A stretch of 64,000 bases of DNA from positions 5,543,717-5,607,716 of the forward strand of contig NZ_CP157484.1 of the NCBI RefSeq assembly GCF_045348435.1, written 5' to 3'. Below are positions 44,546-53,004 of this stretch, piece after piece. A program made the translations under genes and the position numbers. Each line of letters begins with the position of its first letter. The stretch's first letter is position 1. The notes under the pieces were generated by a model. The model did no database searches and was not told where the DNA came from. It saw only the letters and a list, made by a program, of their open reading frames with translations. Source of the stretch: Alsobacter sp045348435. Lineage in GTDB: Bacteria; Pseudomonadota; Alphaproteobacteria; Rhizobiales; Beijerinckiaceae.

Positions 44546-45880
44546 ATGAAACGAGCGCTGTTCATGGCGGCCGGAATGTTTGCGGTCGCGCTCGCGGTCG
44601 TGGCCGCCGCCTACGCCTATTCGCGCCCCACCGAGCTGACCGTCGCGGTGGGTCCGCCCACCAGCGAAGACGCCAAGCTCGTCCACGCGGTGGCGCAGAA
44701 CCTGCGCCGGGACCGCGCCGCCATCCGGCTGCGCATCGTCACGGTGCCCGGTCCGGCCGAGGCGGCCGCGGCCTTCGACGACGGCAAGGCCGACCTCGCG
44801 GTGGTGCGCAGCGACCTCGCGACGCCGGCCGCCGGCCAGCTCGTCGCCATCCTGCACCGCAACGCCGCCGTCCTGCTGGCTCCGGGAGGCAGCGCCATCT
44901 CGGGCGTCGGCGACCTGCGCGGCAAGACCGTGGGCGTGCTGCGCCATTCCCCCGTGAACGACCGGCTGCTGGAGACCATCCTGCAGCAATATGAGGTGCC
45001 CGGCCACGAGGTGGCGCGCGTCACGCTCGATCCCGACGACGTGCTGCCCGCCGTGCGCGACCGCCGGGTGGACGTGGTGCTGGCCGTGGGGCCCGTCACC
45101 GGCAACCTCGTCCCGGCCGTCGTGGCGGCGGTGGCGGCGGCCAACGGCTCCGCGCCGGTGTTCCTGCCCATCGCCGAGGCGGACGCCATCGCGCAGCGCA
45201 CGACCGCCTATGACAGCCTGCAGATCGTCCGCGGGGCCTTCGGCGGCGCGCCCCCGAAGCCGAGCGAGTCGGTCTCCACCATCGCGGCAGTCTACCGCAT
45301 CGTGGCCCAGTCCAAGCTGGCGGACTCGCTGGTGACCGATTTCACCCGCCGTCTCTACGAGATGCGGCCGGATCTCGCCGCCGCCGTGCCGCTGGCCGCC
45401 CGCATCGAGGCGCCCGACACCGAGAAGGGCGCCCGCATTACGGTGCATCCCGGCGCCGCCGCCTATCTGGACGGCGACGAGGAGACCTTCCTGGATCGCT
45501 ATGGCGACTGGTTCTACATCATCGCCATGGTGGTGGGCGGCGTAGCCTCCGCCGGCGCCGCCTTCGCCGGCCGGCTGCGCACGCGCGGCCACGAGCAGGC
45601 GCAGCGGCTCGAAAGGCTGCTCGGCATCATGCGCAAAGCCCGCACGGCCGAGAGCCAGAAGGCGCTCGACGAGCTCGAGGTGCAGGCCGACGAGGCCTTC
45701 TCGGAGACGCTGGCGCTGGCCACCCGCGAGCAGATCGACACCGGCCGCCTCGCCACCTTCTCGCTGGCGCTGGAGCAGGTCCGCCACGCCATCGCCGAAC
45801 GCCGCCGCGTCCTCCCCGACAGACCCGCCGACGACCGCACCCCCCGCACCCTCACCCCCCTCCGCGCCGCGGGGGAGTAG
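44546..45880 (+). CDS. Membrane-tethered TAXI-family TRAP solute-binding protein
   Basis: Predicted 444-residue TAXI-type receptor. An N-terminal signal/anchor helix (residues 4-25) leads to the binding domain, beginning LTVAVGPPTSEDAKLVHAVA and containing GDLRGKTVGVLRHSPVNDRLLETIL. Unlike ordinary secreted receptors it has a second helix at about 322-341 (WFYIIAMVVGGVASAGAAF). A 100-residue charged, helical cytoplasmic tail follows. No DctM/DctQ-like permease is adjacent. The architecture suggests a sensor or an anchored receptor. Ligand unknown. The 3' end forms a hairpin over the stop codon. Confidence 0.83.
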   Translation: MKRALFMAAGMFAVALAVVAAAYAYSRPTELTVAVGPPTSEDAKLVHAVAQNLRRDRAAIRLRIVTVPGPAEAAAAFDDGKADLAVVRSDLATPAAGQLVAILHRNAAVLLAPGGSAISGVGDLRGKTVGVLRHSPVNDRLLETILQQYEVPGHEVARVTLDPDDVLPAVRDRRVDVVLAVGPVTGNLVPAVVAAVAAANGSAPVFLPIAEADAIAQRTTAYDSLQIVRGAFGGAPPKPSESVSTIAAVYRIVAQSKLADSLVTDFTRRLYEMRPDLAAAVPLAARIEAPDTEKGARITVHPGAAAYLDGDEETFLDRYGDWFYIIAMVVGGVASAGAAFAGRLRTRGHEQAQRLERLLGIMRKARTAESQKALDELEVQADEAFSETLALATREQIDTGRLATFSLALEQVRHAIAERRRVLPDRPADDRTPRTLTPLRAAGE

Positions 45881-45884
45881 GGGG
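45856..45884 (+). terminator. G/C-run hairpin spanning the TAXI gene stop codon
   Basis: CCCCCT (45856-45861) can pair with AGGGGG (45879-45884), with inner CCGC (45862-45865) pairing GCGG (45869-45872). The TAG stop at 45878-45880 lies inside the structure. Composition resembles the repeat at 20104-20129 but the sequence is not identical. Confidence 0.35.
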
Positions 45885-46222
45885 CAGAGCGTTCAGGCTG
45901 CTTCTCGGGGGCGCGGCGGGGAGTCGAGTGTCAAGGCTGGCGTGGTGAGTTCAGGCGCACTTTGCATAAGCGCCGAAAAGGACGCGAGCGCTCGGCCGAG
46001 TCTATTCACCTCCCCCTTGTTCTCCACCAACCGCGCCCCATCTTTCTTCTACCGACGCGTGCGCTGGTCAGCCGCCGCCGGGACGCTCCCGTGACGCAAT
46101 CCTTCGTTGTCCGGGGAGCCCCGGTGTGCTATTGCGCCGCAACGAATGAATACGGACAGGCCGAGGACCAGCCCGACTCCCACGGAGCCGGGCTTTGGCG
46201 TTTGGCGATTGAGAGATCACCC
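45881..46222 (+). promoter_or_regulatory. Structured typA/bipA leader region
   Basis: This 342-nt gap has no credible gene; an open frame continuous with typA lacks coding character. It contains outer arms TTCGTTG (46103-46109) and CAACGAA (46140-46146) enclosing CCGGGG-AG-CCCCGG (46111-46124). An alternative pairing is GCAAT (46096-46100) with ATTGC (46131-46135). A further hairpin, AGCCCG/CGGGCT (46170-46194, inner CTCC/GGAG), lies 28 nt before the typA ATG. Mutually exclusive pairings make this a candidate regulatory leader. Confidence 0.45.
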
Positions 46223-48046
46223 ATGAAGCTGCGCAACATCGCGATCATCGCCCACGTCGACCATGGCAAGACGACCCTGGTGGACAAGCTCCTCGCCCAG
46301 TCGGGCACCTTCCGCGAGAACCAGAAGGTCGCCGAGCGCGCGATGGACTCCAACGACCTGGAGCGCGAGCGCGGCATCACCATCCTGGCCAAGTGCACCT
46401 CGGTGCAGTGGAAGGATGTCCGCATCAACATCGTCGATACGCCCGGCCACGCCGATTTCGGCGGCGAGGTGGAGCGCATCCTCAACATGGTCGACGGCGT
46501 CGTCGTGCTGGTCGACGCGGCCGAGGGCCCGATGCCGCAGACCAAGTTCGTGGTCGGCAAGGCGCTGAAGCTGGGCCTCAAGCCCATCGTGGCCATCAAC
46601 AAGATCGACAAGCCGGAGGCGCGCGCCACCGAGGTCGTGAACGAGGTGTTCGACCTCTTCGCCGCGCTCGACGCCACCGACGACCAGCTCGATTTCCCGA
46701 TCCTGTACGGCTCGGCCAAGCAGGGCTGGATGGCGACGAACCCGGACGGCCCCAAGACCGACCTCGGCCCGCTCTTCGACCTCGTGCTCCAGCATGTCGC
46801 GCCGCCGGCCGTCGAGGAGGGCGCGTTCCGCCTGCTCGGCACCATCCTGGAGGCGAACCCCTATCTGGGCCGCATCGTCACCGGGCGCATCACGTCCGGC
46901 ACGGTGAAGCCGAACCAGGCCTTCAAGGTGTTCGACGCCAAGGGCGCGCTCATCGAGCAGGGCCGCGTCTCCAAGGTGCTGGGCTTCCGCGGCCTGGAGC
47001 GCGTGCCGGTGGACGAGGCTGAGGCCGGCGACATCGTCGCGATCGCCGGCATGGTGAAGGGCACCGTCGCCGACACCTTCTGCGACCCCTCCGTCGAGGG
47101 CCCGCTGCCGGCCCATCCCATCGATCCGCCCACCGTCACGATGCAGTTTCGCGTCAATGACAGCCCGCTCGCCGGCACCGAGGGCGACAAGGTCACCAGC
47201 CGCGTCATCCGCGACCGCCTGCTCAAGGAGGCCGAGGGCAACATCGCCCTGCGCGTCACCGAGTCGCCCGACAAGGACGCCATGGAAGTGGCCGGCCGCG
47301 GCGAACTCCAGCTCGCCATCCTGATCGAGCAGATGCGCCGCGAGGGCTTCGAGCTCGCCGTGTCGCGCCCGAAGGTGGTGTTCTCGCGCGACGAGGCCAC
47401 CAACGAGATCCTCGAGCCCATCGAGGAGGTCACCATCGACGTGGACGAGGAGCATTCGGGCGTCGTCGTGCAGAAGATGTCCGAGCGCAAGGCCGAGATG
47501 ATGGAGATGCGGCCTTCGGGCGGCAATCGCCTGCGGCTCGTGTTCCACGCCCCCACCCGTGGCCTGATCGGCTATCTGGGCGAGTTGCTGACTGACACGC
47601 GCGGCACCGCCATCATGAACCGCATCTTCCACGAATATGCGCCGTGGAAGGGCGAGATCGCCGGCCGCCGCAACGGCGTGCTGATCTCCAACGACATTGG
47701 CGAGGCCGTGGCCTACGCGATGTGGAATCTGGAAGATCGCGGCCCGATGATGATCGAGCCGGGCTGGAAGATCTATCAGGGCATGATCGTGGGCGAGCAC
47801 AGCCGCGACAACGACCTGGAAGTGAACCTCCTGAAGGGCAAGAAGCTCACCAACGTCCGCGCCGCCGGCAAGGACGAGGCCGTGCGCCTCACCCCGCCGA
47901 TCCGCATGACGCTGGAGAAGGCGCTGGCCTATATCCAGGACGACGAGCTCGTGGAAGTGACCCCGAAGGCCATCCGCCTGCGCAAGGTCTGGCTGGACCC
48001 GAATGACCGCAAGCGCGCCGAGCGCGCCAAGGAAGCCGTGGCCTGA
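46223..48046 (+). CDS. typA: Ribosome-associated GTPase TypA/BipA
   Basis: Predicted 607-residue translational GTPase related to EF-G that aids 50S assembly and growth at low temperature or under stress. G1 AHVDHGKTTL, G3 DTPGHADFGGEVER, G4 NKIDKPEA and the SAKQGW-type G5 are intact, followed by domain II, domains III/V and the TypA-specific C-terminal domain (GLIGYLGELLTDTRGT, KKLTNVRAAGKDE). ATG 46223 has GAGAG seven bases upstream and gives the standard N-terminus MKLRNIAIIAH. A strong intrinsic terminator ends the gene. Confidence 0.97.
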   Translation: MKLRNIAIIAHVDHGKTTLVDKLLAQSGTFRENQKVAERAMDSNDLERERGITILAKCTSVQWKDVRINIVDTPGHADFGGEVERILNMVDGVVVLVDAAEGPMPQTKFVVGKALKLGLKPIVAINKIDKPEARATEVVNEVFDLFAALDATDDQLDFPILYGSAKQGWMATNPDGPKTDLGPLFDLVLQHVAPPAVEEGAFRLLGTILEANPYLGRIVTGRITSGTVKPNQAFKVFDAKGALIEQGRVSKVLGFRGLERVPVDEAEAGDIVAIAGMVKGTVADTFCDPSVEGPLPAHPIDPPTVTMQFRVNDSPLAGTEGDKVTSRVIRDRLLKEAEGNIALRVTESPDKDAMEVAGRGELQLAILIEQMRREGFELAVSRPKVVFSRDEATNEILEPIEEVTIDVDEEHSGVVVQKMSERKAEMMEMRPSGGNRLRLVFHAPTRGLIGYLGELLTDTRGTAIMNRIFHEYAPWKGEIAGRRNGVLISNDIGEAVAYAMWNLEDRGPMMIEPGWKIYQGMIVGEHSRDNDLEVNLLKGKKLTNVRAAGKDEAVRLTPPIRMTLEKALAYIQDDELVEVTPKAIRLRKVWLDPNDRKRAERAKEAVA

Positions 48047-48076
48047 GGCCATCCCGGCTCCTGTCCCAGAACGACG

Positions 48077-48104
48077 AAGCCCCGGGCGCGAGCCCGGGGC
48101 TTTT
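48077..48104 (+). terminator. Intrinsic terminator of typA
   Basis: AAGCCCCGGGC (48077-48087), loop GCGA, GCCCGGGGCTT (48092-48102), then TTCGTT. A perfect 11-bp GC-rich stem with a T-run 30 nt after the stop makes it the clearest intrinsic terminator in the window. Its symmetry may let it also end the convergent mat operon. Confidence 0.88.
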
Positions 48105-48143
48105 CGTTGACGTCCTGCGCCTCGTCTGGGAGGCGGCGCGCCG

Positions 48144-49661
48144 TTACTTCGCGTAGAGGTCCTTGTGCTGCTCGCGCAGCACGTTCTTCTGCACCTTGCC
48201 CATGGTGTTGCGAGGCAGCTCCTGCGTCAGGAACACGCGCTTGGGCTGCTTGAACTTGGCCAGCCGGCCCTCCAGGCGCGACAGCACGTCCTTTTCGGTG
48301 AGCGTCGACCCGGGCGGCACCACCACCACCGCCGTCACGCCCTCGCCGAAGTCCGGATGCGGCACGCCGATGACGGCGCTCTCCACCACGCCCGGGATGG
48401 AGTCGATCTCCGTCTCGACCTCCTTGGGGTAGACGTTGTAGCCGCCCGTGATGACGAGGTCCTTGCCGCGCCCGACGATGTGCACATAGCCGCGCTCGTC
48501 GATCTTGCCGAGATCGCCGGTGATGAAGAAGCCGTCGGGCTTGAATTCCGCCGCGGTCTTCTCCGGCATGCGCCAGTAGCCCTTGAACACATTCGGGCCC
48601 TTCACCTCGATCATGCCGACCTCGCCGTCCGCCAGCGCCGCGCCGCTCTCCGGGTCGACGACGCGCAGCTCCACGCCGGGCAGCGGGAAGCCAACGGTGC
48701 CGGGCACGCGGTCCCCGTCATACGGGTTGGAGGTGCTCATATTGGTCTCCGTCATCCCGTAGCGCTCCAGGATGGCGTGGCCGGTGCGCTCGCTCCAGGC
48801 GCGGTGGGTTTCGGCCAGCAGCGGCGCCGAGCCGGACACGAACAGGCGCATATGCGCCGTGGTCTCGCGGTTGAGCCGCGGCTCCTGCAGCAGGCGCACA
48901 TAGAAGGTGGGCACGCCCATCATGCAGGTGGCGCGCGGCATCAGCCGCATCATCTCGTCGGCGTCGAGCTTGGGCAGGAACAGCATCGAGGCGTTCGCCA
49001 TCAGGATGGTGTTCGTCGCCACGAAGAGGCCGTGCGTGTGGAAGATCGGCAACGCGTGCAGCAGCAGGTCGTCGGCGGTGAACCGCCAGTATTCCTCCAG
49101 CGTGAGAGCGTTCGAGGCGAGGTTCCAATGCGTCAGCATGGCGCCCTTGGAGCGGCCCGTCGTGCCTGATGTATACAGGATGGCCGCCAGATCGTCCTTG
49201 CTCCGCGCCACGTCGGCGAAATCGGCCGGCATCGACCGGGCCAGCTCCATCAGCGACCCGTCGCCGGACGTTCCCAGGGTTTCGGTGGCCGAAACCCCCA
49301 GCCGCGAGGCCAATTGGCCGAGCGCCGCGCCGTTGCGCGGCGATGCGACCACCATGCGCGGCTCGGCGTCGCCGATGAAGTATTCCAGCTCGGCCAACGT
49401 GTATGCCGTGTTCAGCGGTAGGTATACCGCGCCGGCGCGCAGGCAGGCCAGATAGAGCATGATCGCCTCGGCGCTCTTCTCCACCTGCACGGCGACCCGG
49501 TCTCCGGTCTGCACGCCCCGGGAGGTCAGCACATGCGCGAGCCTGGCCGAGAGGTCCAGCATGTCCGCATAGGTGAAGCGCCGGCCGTCGCTGGTCTCGA
49601 TGAACAGCTTGCCGGGCGTGCCGATGCGCTGGCGGACGAGCGCGAAGAGATTGTCGGACAT
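48144..49661 (-). CDS. matB: Malonyl-CoA synthetase
   Basis: Predicted 505-residue acyl-CoA synthetase that activates malonate to malonyl-CoA with ATP and CoA. AMP-binding core motifs are ILYTSGTTGRSKGAMLTH (near residue 157), ERYGMTETNMSTSNPYDGDR, GYWRMPEKTAAEF, ITGDLGKID and the hinge/lysine region GRGKDLVITGGYNVYPKEVE and PRNTMGKVQK. The YGMTETNM-NPYDGDR and GYWRMPEKT signature is characteristic of MatB. It is the last gene of matPQMAB, 21 nt after matA. Confidence 0.94.
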   Translation of the reverse strand: MSDNLFALVRQRIGTPGKLFIETSDGRRFTYADMLDLSARLAHVLTSRGVQTGDRVAVQVEKSAEAIMLYLACLRAGAVYLPLNTAYTLAELEYFIGDAEPRMVVASPRNGAALGQLASRLGVSATETLGTSGDGSLMELARSMPADFADVARSKDDLAAILYTSGTTGRSKGAMLTHWNLASNALTLEEYWRFTADDLLLHALPIFHTHGLFVATNTILMANASMLFLPKLDADEMMRLMPRATCMMGVPTFYVRLLQEPRLNRETTAHMRLFVSGSAPLLAETHRAWSERTGHAILERYGMTETNMSTSNPYDGDRVPGTVGFPLPGVELRVVDPESGAALADGEVGMIEVKGPNVFKGYWRMPEKTAAEFKPDGFFITGDLGKIDERGYVHIVGRGKDLVITGGYNVYPKEVETEIDSIPGVVESAVIGVPHPDFGEGVTAVVVVPPGSTLTEKDVLSRLEGRLAKFKQPKRVFLTQELPRNTMGKVQKNVLREQHKDLYAK

Positions 49662-49682
49662 GATGCGTCTTTCGATGTTGCT

Positions 49683-51101
49683 CTACTGCAGCGGGACGAC
49701 GTCGCGGGAGGGCAGGTCAGACCTGAGCGCCCCGCGGACGCTGGAGGCCGCGGCCACCCGCCCCTTGTTGACGAAGGCCTCGTGGTTCCGCTCGATGTCG
49801 TCGAGGTCGTACAGGTAGTTGACCATCAGCCCGTGGGCCTGGGCCATGCCCTTGCGCGACGAGTCGCCCAGCCAGTTGATCCGCTCCAGCCGGGCGCCGT
49901 TGCCCAGATGGAAGCGGGCCACCGGGTCCACCGGGCGCCCGCCGGCGGTCTTGGCGCGCAGGAAATAATAGGCCGCGGCCTCGGTGAGGGTCCGCCGGAG
50001 CGCCGGCAGCCGCGCCGGATCCTGCGCCCAGCCCTCCTGGTCCAGGCCCTCCAGCACGGCCTTGTCCTCGCGCGTCAGCGCCTGCGAGGCCTCGTTGCGG
50101 CGTTCGCGCGCCAGCCAGGAGGCGAAGCCCGGAACGGGCGAGAGCGTGACGAAGGCCTTCAGGGTGGGGACCTGCCGGGCCAGCTCCTCGACCACCTGCT
50201 TGATCAGGAAATTGCCGAAGGAGATGCCGCGCAGCCCCTCCTGGCAGTTGGAGATGGAGTAGAACACGGCCGTGTTGGCCTGCCGGGGCTCGATGACTGC
50301 GCGGTCCTCGGCCAGGAGGCCGGCGATGCCGCCGGGGATCTCGGAGGTCAGCGCCACCTCCACGAAGATCAGCGGCTCGTCCACCACCTGCGGGTGGAAG
50401 AAGGCGAAGCAGCGCCGGTCGGCCGGCTGCAGCCTGCGGCGCAGGTCGTCCCAGCTCTCGATGGCGTGGACCGCCTCGTAGCGGATGATCTTCTCCAGGA
50501 TGTTGGCGGGGGTCGACCAGTCGATCGGCCGCAGCACCAGGAAGCCGCGGTTGAACCAGGACGAGAAGAGGTGCTGGAAGTCGGCGTCCAGCGCCTCCAG
50601 TTCGGGGTGCTCGCGCTGGTGCCTGAACAGCTCCTCGCGCATGCGCACCAGGCGCAACGTGCCGCCGGGCGACAGGTTGAGGCGGCGGATCAGCTCCTGC
50701 CGGCGCGGCTCGGCGGCTTTATGCAGGTCGAGCAGCGTGCGGTGGTCGGGGGCGGCCCGATAGGCCTCGATGGCGCGCTCCAGCTGCGCCGGCTCGGCCC
50801 CGAAGCGCAGCACCAGCTCGCGCAGGAAGGCGCATTTGCCGGCGTCGTCCAGCAGGTCGTAGCGATCGAGGACCTCCCGCGCCAGGGCGACGCCGGACGC
50901 CTCGCCGCGGCTGGAGAGGAGGTCGGCGCACAGCCCCGCCAGGTCCTTGCCGCCGCCGAGCCGCCCGCTCGTGATGATGGCGCGGCCGCGGTCGGCGATC
51001 GACTGCAACAGGTCGCTGAAGAAGGAGATGTTGACCGCCTGCCTCCAGCCGGGCGCGGCAACGGCGACGGCGCCGGGGGTCTCTGGCTCGAGATTCGTCA
51101 T
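49683..51101 (-). CDS. matA: Malonyl-CoA decarboxylase
   Basis: Predicted 472-residue malonyl-CoA decarboxylase (MLYCD family), releasing CO2 and acetyl-CoA. The N-terminal helical domain covers about residues 20-150. The GNAT-like catalytic domain contains FFHPQVVDEPLIFVEVALT, the FYSISNCQEGLRGISFGNFLIKQV segment (Ser/Gln region), LSPVPGFASWL (catalytic Ser region), and HLGNGARLERINWLGDSS with the active-site His. No mitochondrial-type extension. Its ATG overlaps the matM stop (ATGA). With MatB it turns malonate into acetyl-CoA. Confidence 0.95.
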   Translation of the reverse strand: MTNLEPETPGAVAVAAPGWRQAVNISFFSDLLQSIADRGRAIITSGRLGGGKDLAGLCADLLSSRGEASGVALAREVLDRYDLLDDAGKCAFLRELVLRFGAEPAQLERAIEAYRAAPDHRTLLDLHKAAEPRRQELIRRLNLSPGGTLRLVRMREELFRHQREHPELEALDADFQHLFSSWFNRGFLVLRPIDWSTPANILEKIIRYEAVHAIESWDDLRRRLQPADRRCFAFFHPQVVDEPLIFVEVALTSEIPGGIAGLLAEDRAVIEPRQANTAVFYSISNCQEGLRGISFGNFLIKQVVEELARQVPTLKAFVTLSPVPGFASWLARERRNEASQALTREDKAVLEGLDQEGWAQDPARLPALRRTLTEAAAYYFLRAKTAGGRPVDPVARFHLGNGARLERINWLGDSSRKGMAQAHGLMVNYLYDLDDIERNHEAFVNKGRVAAASSVRGALRSDLPSRDVVPLQ

Positions 51102-52459
51102 TTGGTCGGTCCTGCCGGGCCCATCACCAGATCGGGCAGCAATGTCGAGATCTGCGGGAACAGGCAGAGCAGAAGCACCGCCAGCGCCATCAGGATCACG
51201 AACGGCACCGTCCCCATGATGACGTCCCGGAGCGGGATGTCAGGGGCGATGTTGCTGATCACGAAGATGTTGAGGCCCACCGGCGGGTGGATCAATCCCA
51301 TCTCCATCACGATGGTCATCACCACGCCGAACCAGATGAGGTCGAATCCGGCGGCCTTGAGCGGAGGCAGGATGATGGGCGCGGTCATCAGGATGATGGA
51401 GACCGGAGGCAGGAAGAAGCCCAGCACGATCACCATCAGCAGGATCACGATGAGCAGCAGCCACTTGGACAGTCCCAGCGCGACGATCCATTGCGCGGTG
51501 GACTGGCTGATGTGGAGATAGCTCATCACATAGGCGTAGAGCAGCGACATGCCGATGATGAGCATCAGCATCGTGCTCTCGCGCAGGGTGGCCTGCAGGA
51601 TCGGCGAGAGGTCGGCCGGCTTCCACACGCCGTAGATCGCCGCGATCAGGGCGAGCGCCAGCACGCCGCCGAGCCCGGCGGTCTCGGACGGGGTCGCAAA
51701 GCCCCCATAGAGGGCGATCATCACGCCCGTCAGCAGCAGCACGAAGGGGATGACGCGCGGCAGCAGCGAGAGCTTGGCCTTGGTGGTGAGGAGGTCCTCC
51801 TCCAGGATGGGCGAGGATGGGCCGCCCGCCTCGAAGGCGCGCTTGGCGGCGGCGTATTCCTGCCGGAAGCGGATTCCCGCATAGCCGGCGAACAGCGCCA
51901 CCAGCAGGAAGCCCGGCCCGATGCCGGCCAGAAACAGCCGCCCGAGCGACTGTTCCGCCGCGACCGCATAGAGGATCATCGTGATGGAGGGCGGCAGCAG
52001 GATGCCGAGCGTCCCGCCGGCCGCGATGATGCCGGCCGCGAACCCGCCCGAATAGCCCCGGCGGCGCATCTCCGGGATGCCGGCCGATCCGATGGCCGAG
52101 CAGGTCGCCGGGGACGAGCCCGCCATGGCGGCGAACAGCGCGCAGGCGAACACATTGGCGATGCCGAGCCCGCCGGGGATGCGGTGCATCCAGGCGTGCA
52201 GGGCGGAGTAGAGATCCTGCCCGGCCCGGGACCGGCCGATCGCCGCGCCCTTCAGGATGAAGAGCGGGATGGCCAGCAGCGTGATGGAGGACATCTCCTC
52301 ATAGACGTTCTGCGTCACCGTATCGAGCGACGCGCCCGGCATGAAGAAGGCCATGAACAGCACGGCCACCGCGCCGAGCGCGAAGGCGATCGGCATGCCG
52401 GAGAACATGGCGCCCAGGGTCGCCCCGGCGTAGAGAAGTCCGATCGCTCCGGTGCTCAA
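51098..52459 (-). CDS. matM: TRAP transporter large permease (DctM-type), malonate
   Basis: Predicted 453-residue DctM subunit with about 12 helices that carries substrate with sodium. It contains AAMAGSSPATCSAIGSAGIPEMRRRGYS, typical of the substrate/Na+ site, and MGLIHPPVGLNIFVISNIA. Start is deduced: TTG 52459 overlaps the matQ stop and gives the usual N-terminus (GAIGLLYAGATLGAMFSGMPIAFALG). The upstream part of the frame runs inside matQ, and the next ATG would cut the first helix. The malonate role is inferred from matA and matB downstream. Confidence 0.9.
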   Translation of the reverse strand: MSTGAIGLLYAGATLGAMFSGMPIAFALGAVAVLFMAFFMPGASLDTVTQNVYEEMSSITLLAIPLFILKGAAIGRSRAGQDLYSALHAWMHRIPGGLGIANVFACALFAAMAGSSPATCSAIGSAGIPEMRRRGYSGGFAAGIIAAGGTLGILLPPSITMILYAVAAEQSLGRLFLAGIGPGFLLVALFAGYAGIRFRQEYAAAKRAFEAGGPSSPILEEDLLTTKAKLSLLPRVIPFVLLLTGVMIALYGGFATPSETAGLGGVLALALIAAIYGVWKPADLSPILQATLRESTMLMLIIGMSLLYAYVMSYLHISQSTAQWIVALGLSKWLLLIVILLMVIVLGFFLPPVSIILMTAPIILPPLKAAGFDLIWFGVVMTIVMEMGLIHPPVGLNIFVISNIAPDIPLRDVIMGTVPFVILMALAVLLLCLFPQISTLLPDLVMGPAGPTK

Positions 52460-53004
52460 CGCCCGCTCCTGTTCAGCGCGACAGCCGCCTGCAGTAGCAG
52501 CTGGAGGGTGAGAAGCAGCATGCCGGCCGCCATGAGCGAGTAGGGGATCCAGAGCGGAGGCCCCCATGTCGACGACGAATGCTGGTCGTCGACCCAGGCT
52601 TCGTGCAGCAGCGTGAAGCTCTTCCACGTGAAGAAGGCGCAGAACGCCGCCGACGCGATGTCGGTGCAGATCAGCCGGATCCGGTTGGCCCGGGGCGACA
52701 TCAGCGCCGCGAAGGCCTCGATGCCGACATGGCCGCGGCGCGCCTGCACGGCCGCGCCGCTCAGGAAGGTCGCGCCCACCAGCAGGAAGATGGCGGTCTC
52801 GTCCTGCCAGTCCGTCGGGATCTTCAGGAAATAGCGGACGACGACGCTGTAGCTCAGCACCGCGGCGGCGGCCACGACGGCGACGCCGCCGAGGCCGAGC
52901 ACCAGGCGATTGACCACCGTCATCGCCCTGACGAGCACCCCGAGCGGACCCGGCACCACCGGGGTCTCGACCGGCGCGACGACATCCGGCATGCCATGGC
53001 TCAC
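52456..53004 (-). CDS. matQ: TRAP transporter small permease (DctQ-type), malonate
   Basis: Predicted 182-residue DctQ subunit with four helices. Typical features are VVNRLVLGLGGVAVV, FLKIPTDWQDETAIFLLVGATFLSGAAVQARRGHVGIE and a final helix YSLMAAGMLLLTLQLLLQA. The GTG at 53004 overlaps the matP stop (GTGA), so I prefer it; an ATG at 52992 is four codons downstream. The stop overlaps the matM TTG. DctQ forms the fixed scaffold for DctM. Confidence 0.88.
   Translation of the reverse strand: MSHGMPDVVAPVETPVVPGPLGVLVRAMTVVNRLVLGLGGVAVVAAAAVLSYSVVVRYFLKIPTDWQDETAIFLLVGATFLSGAAVQARRGHVGIEAFAALMSPRANRIRLICTDIASAAFCAFFTWKSFTLLHEAWVDDQHSSSTWGPPLWIPYSLMAAGMLLLTLQLLLQAAVALNRSGR

Noticed and set aside
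45962..46222. Possible N-terminal extension or leader peptide in frame with typA
   Set aside because: No coding character, TypA starts at the canonical MKLRNIAIIAH, and the region folds into hairpins, so I treat it as leader.
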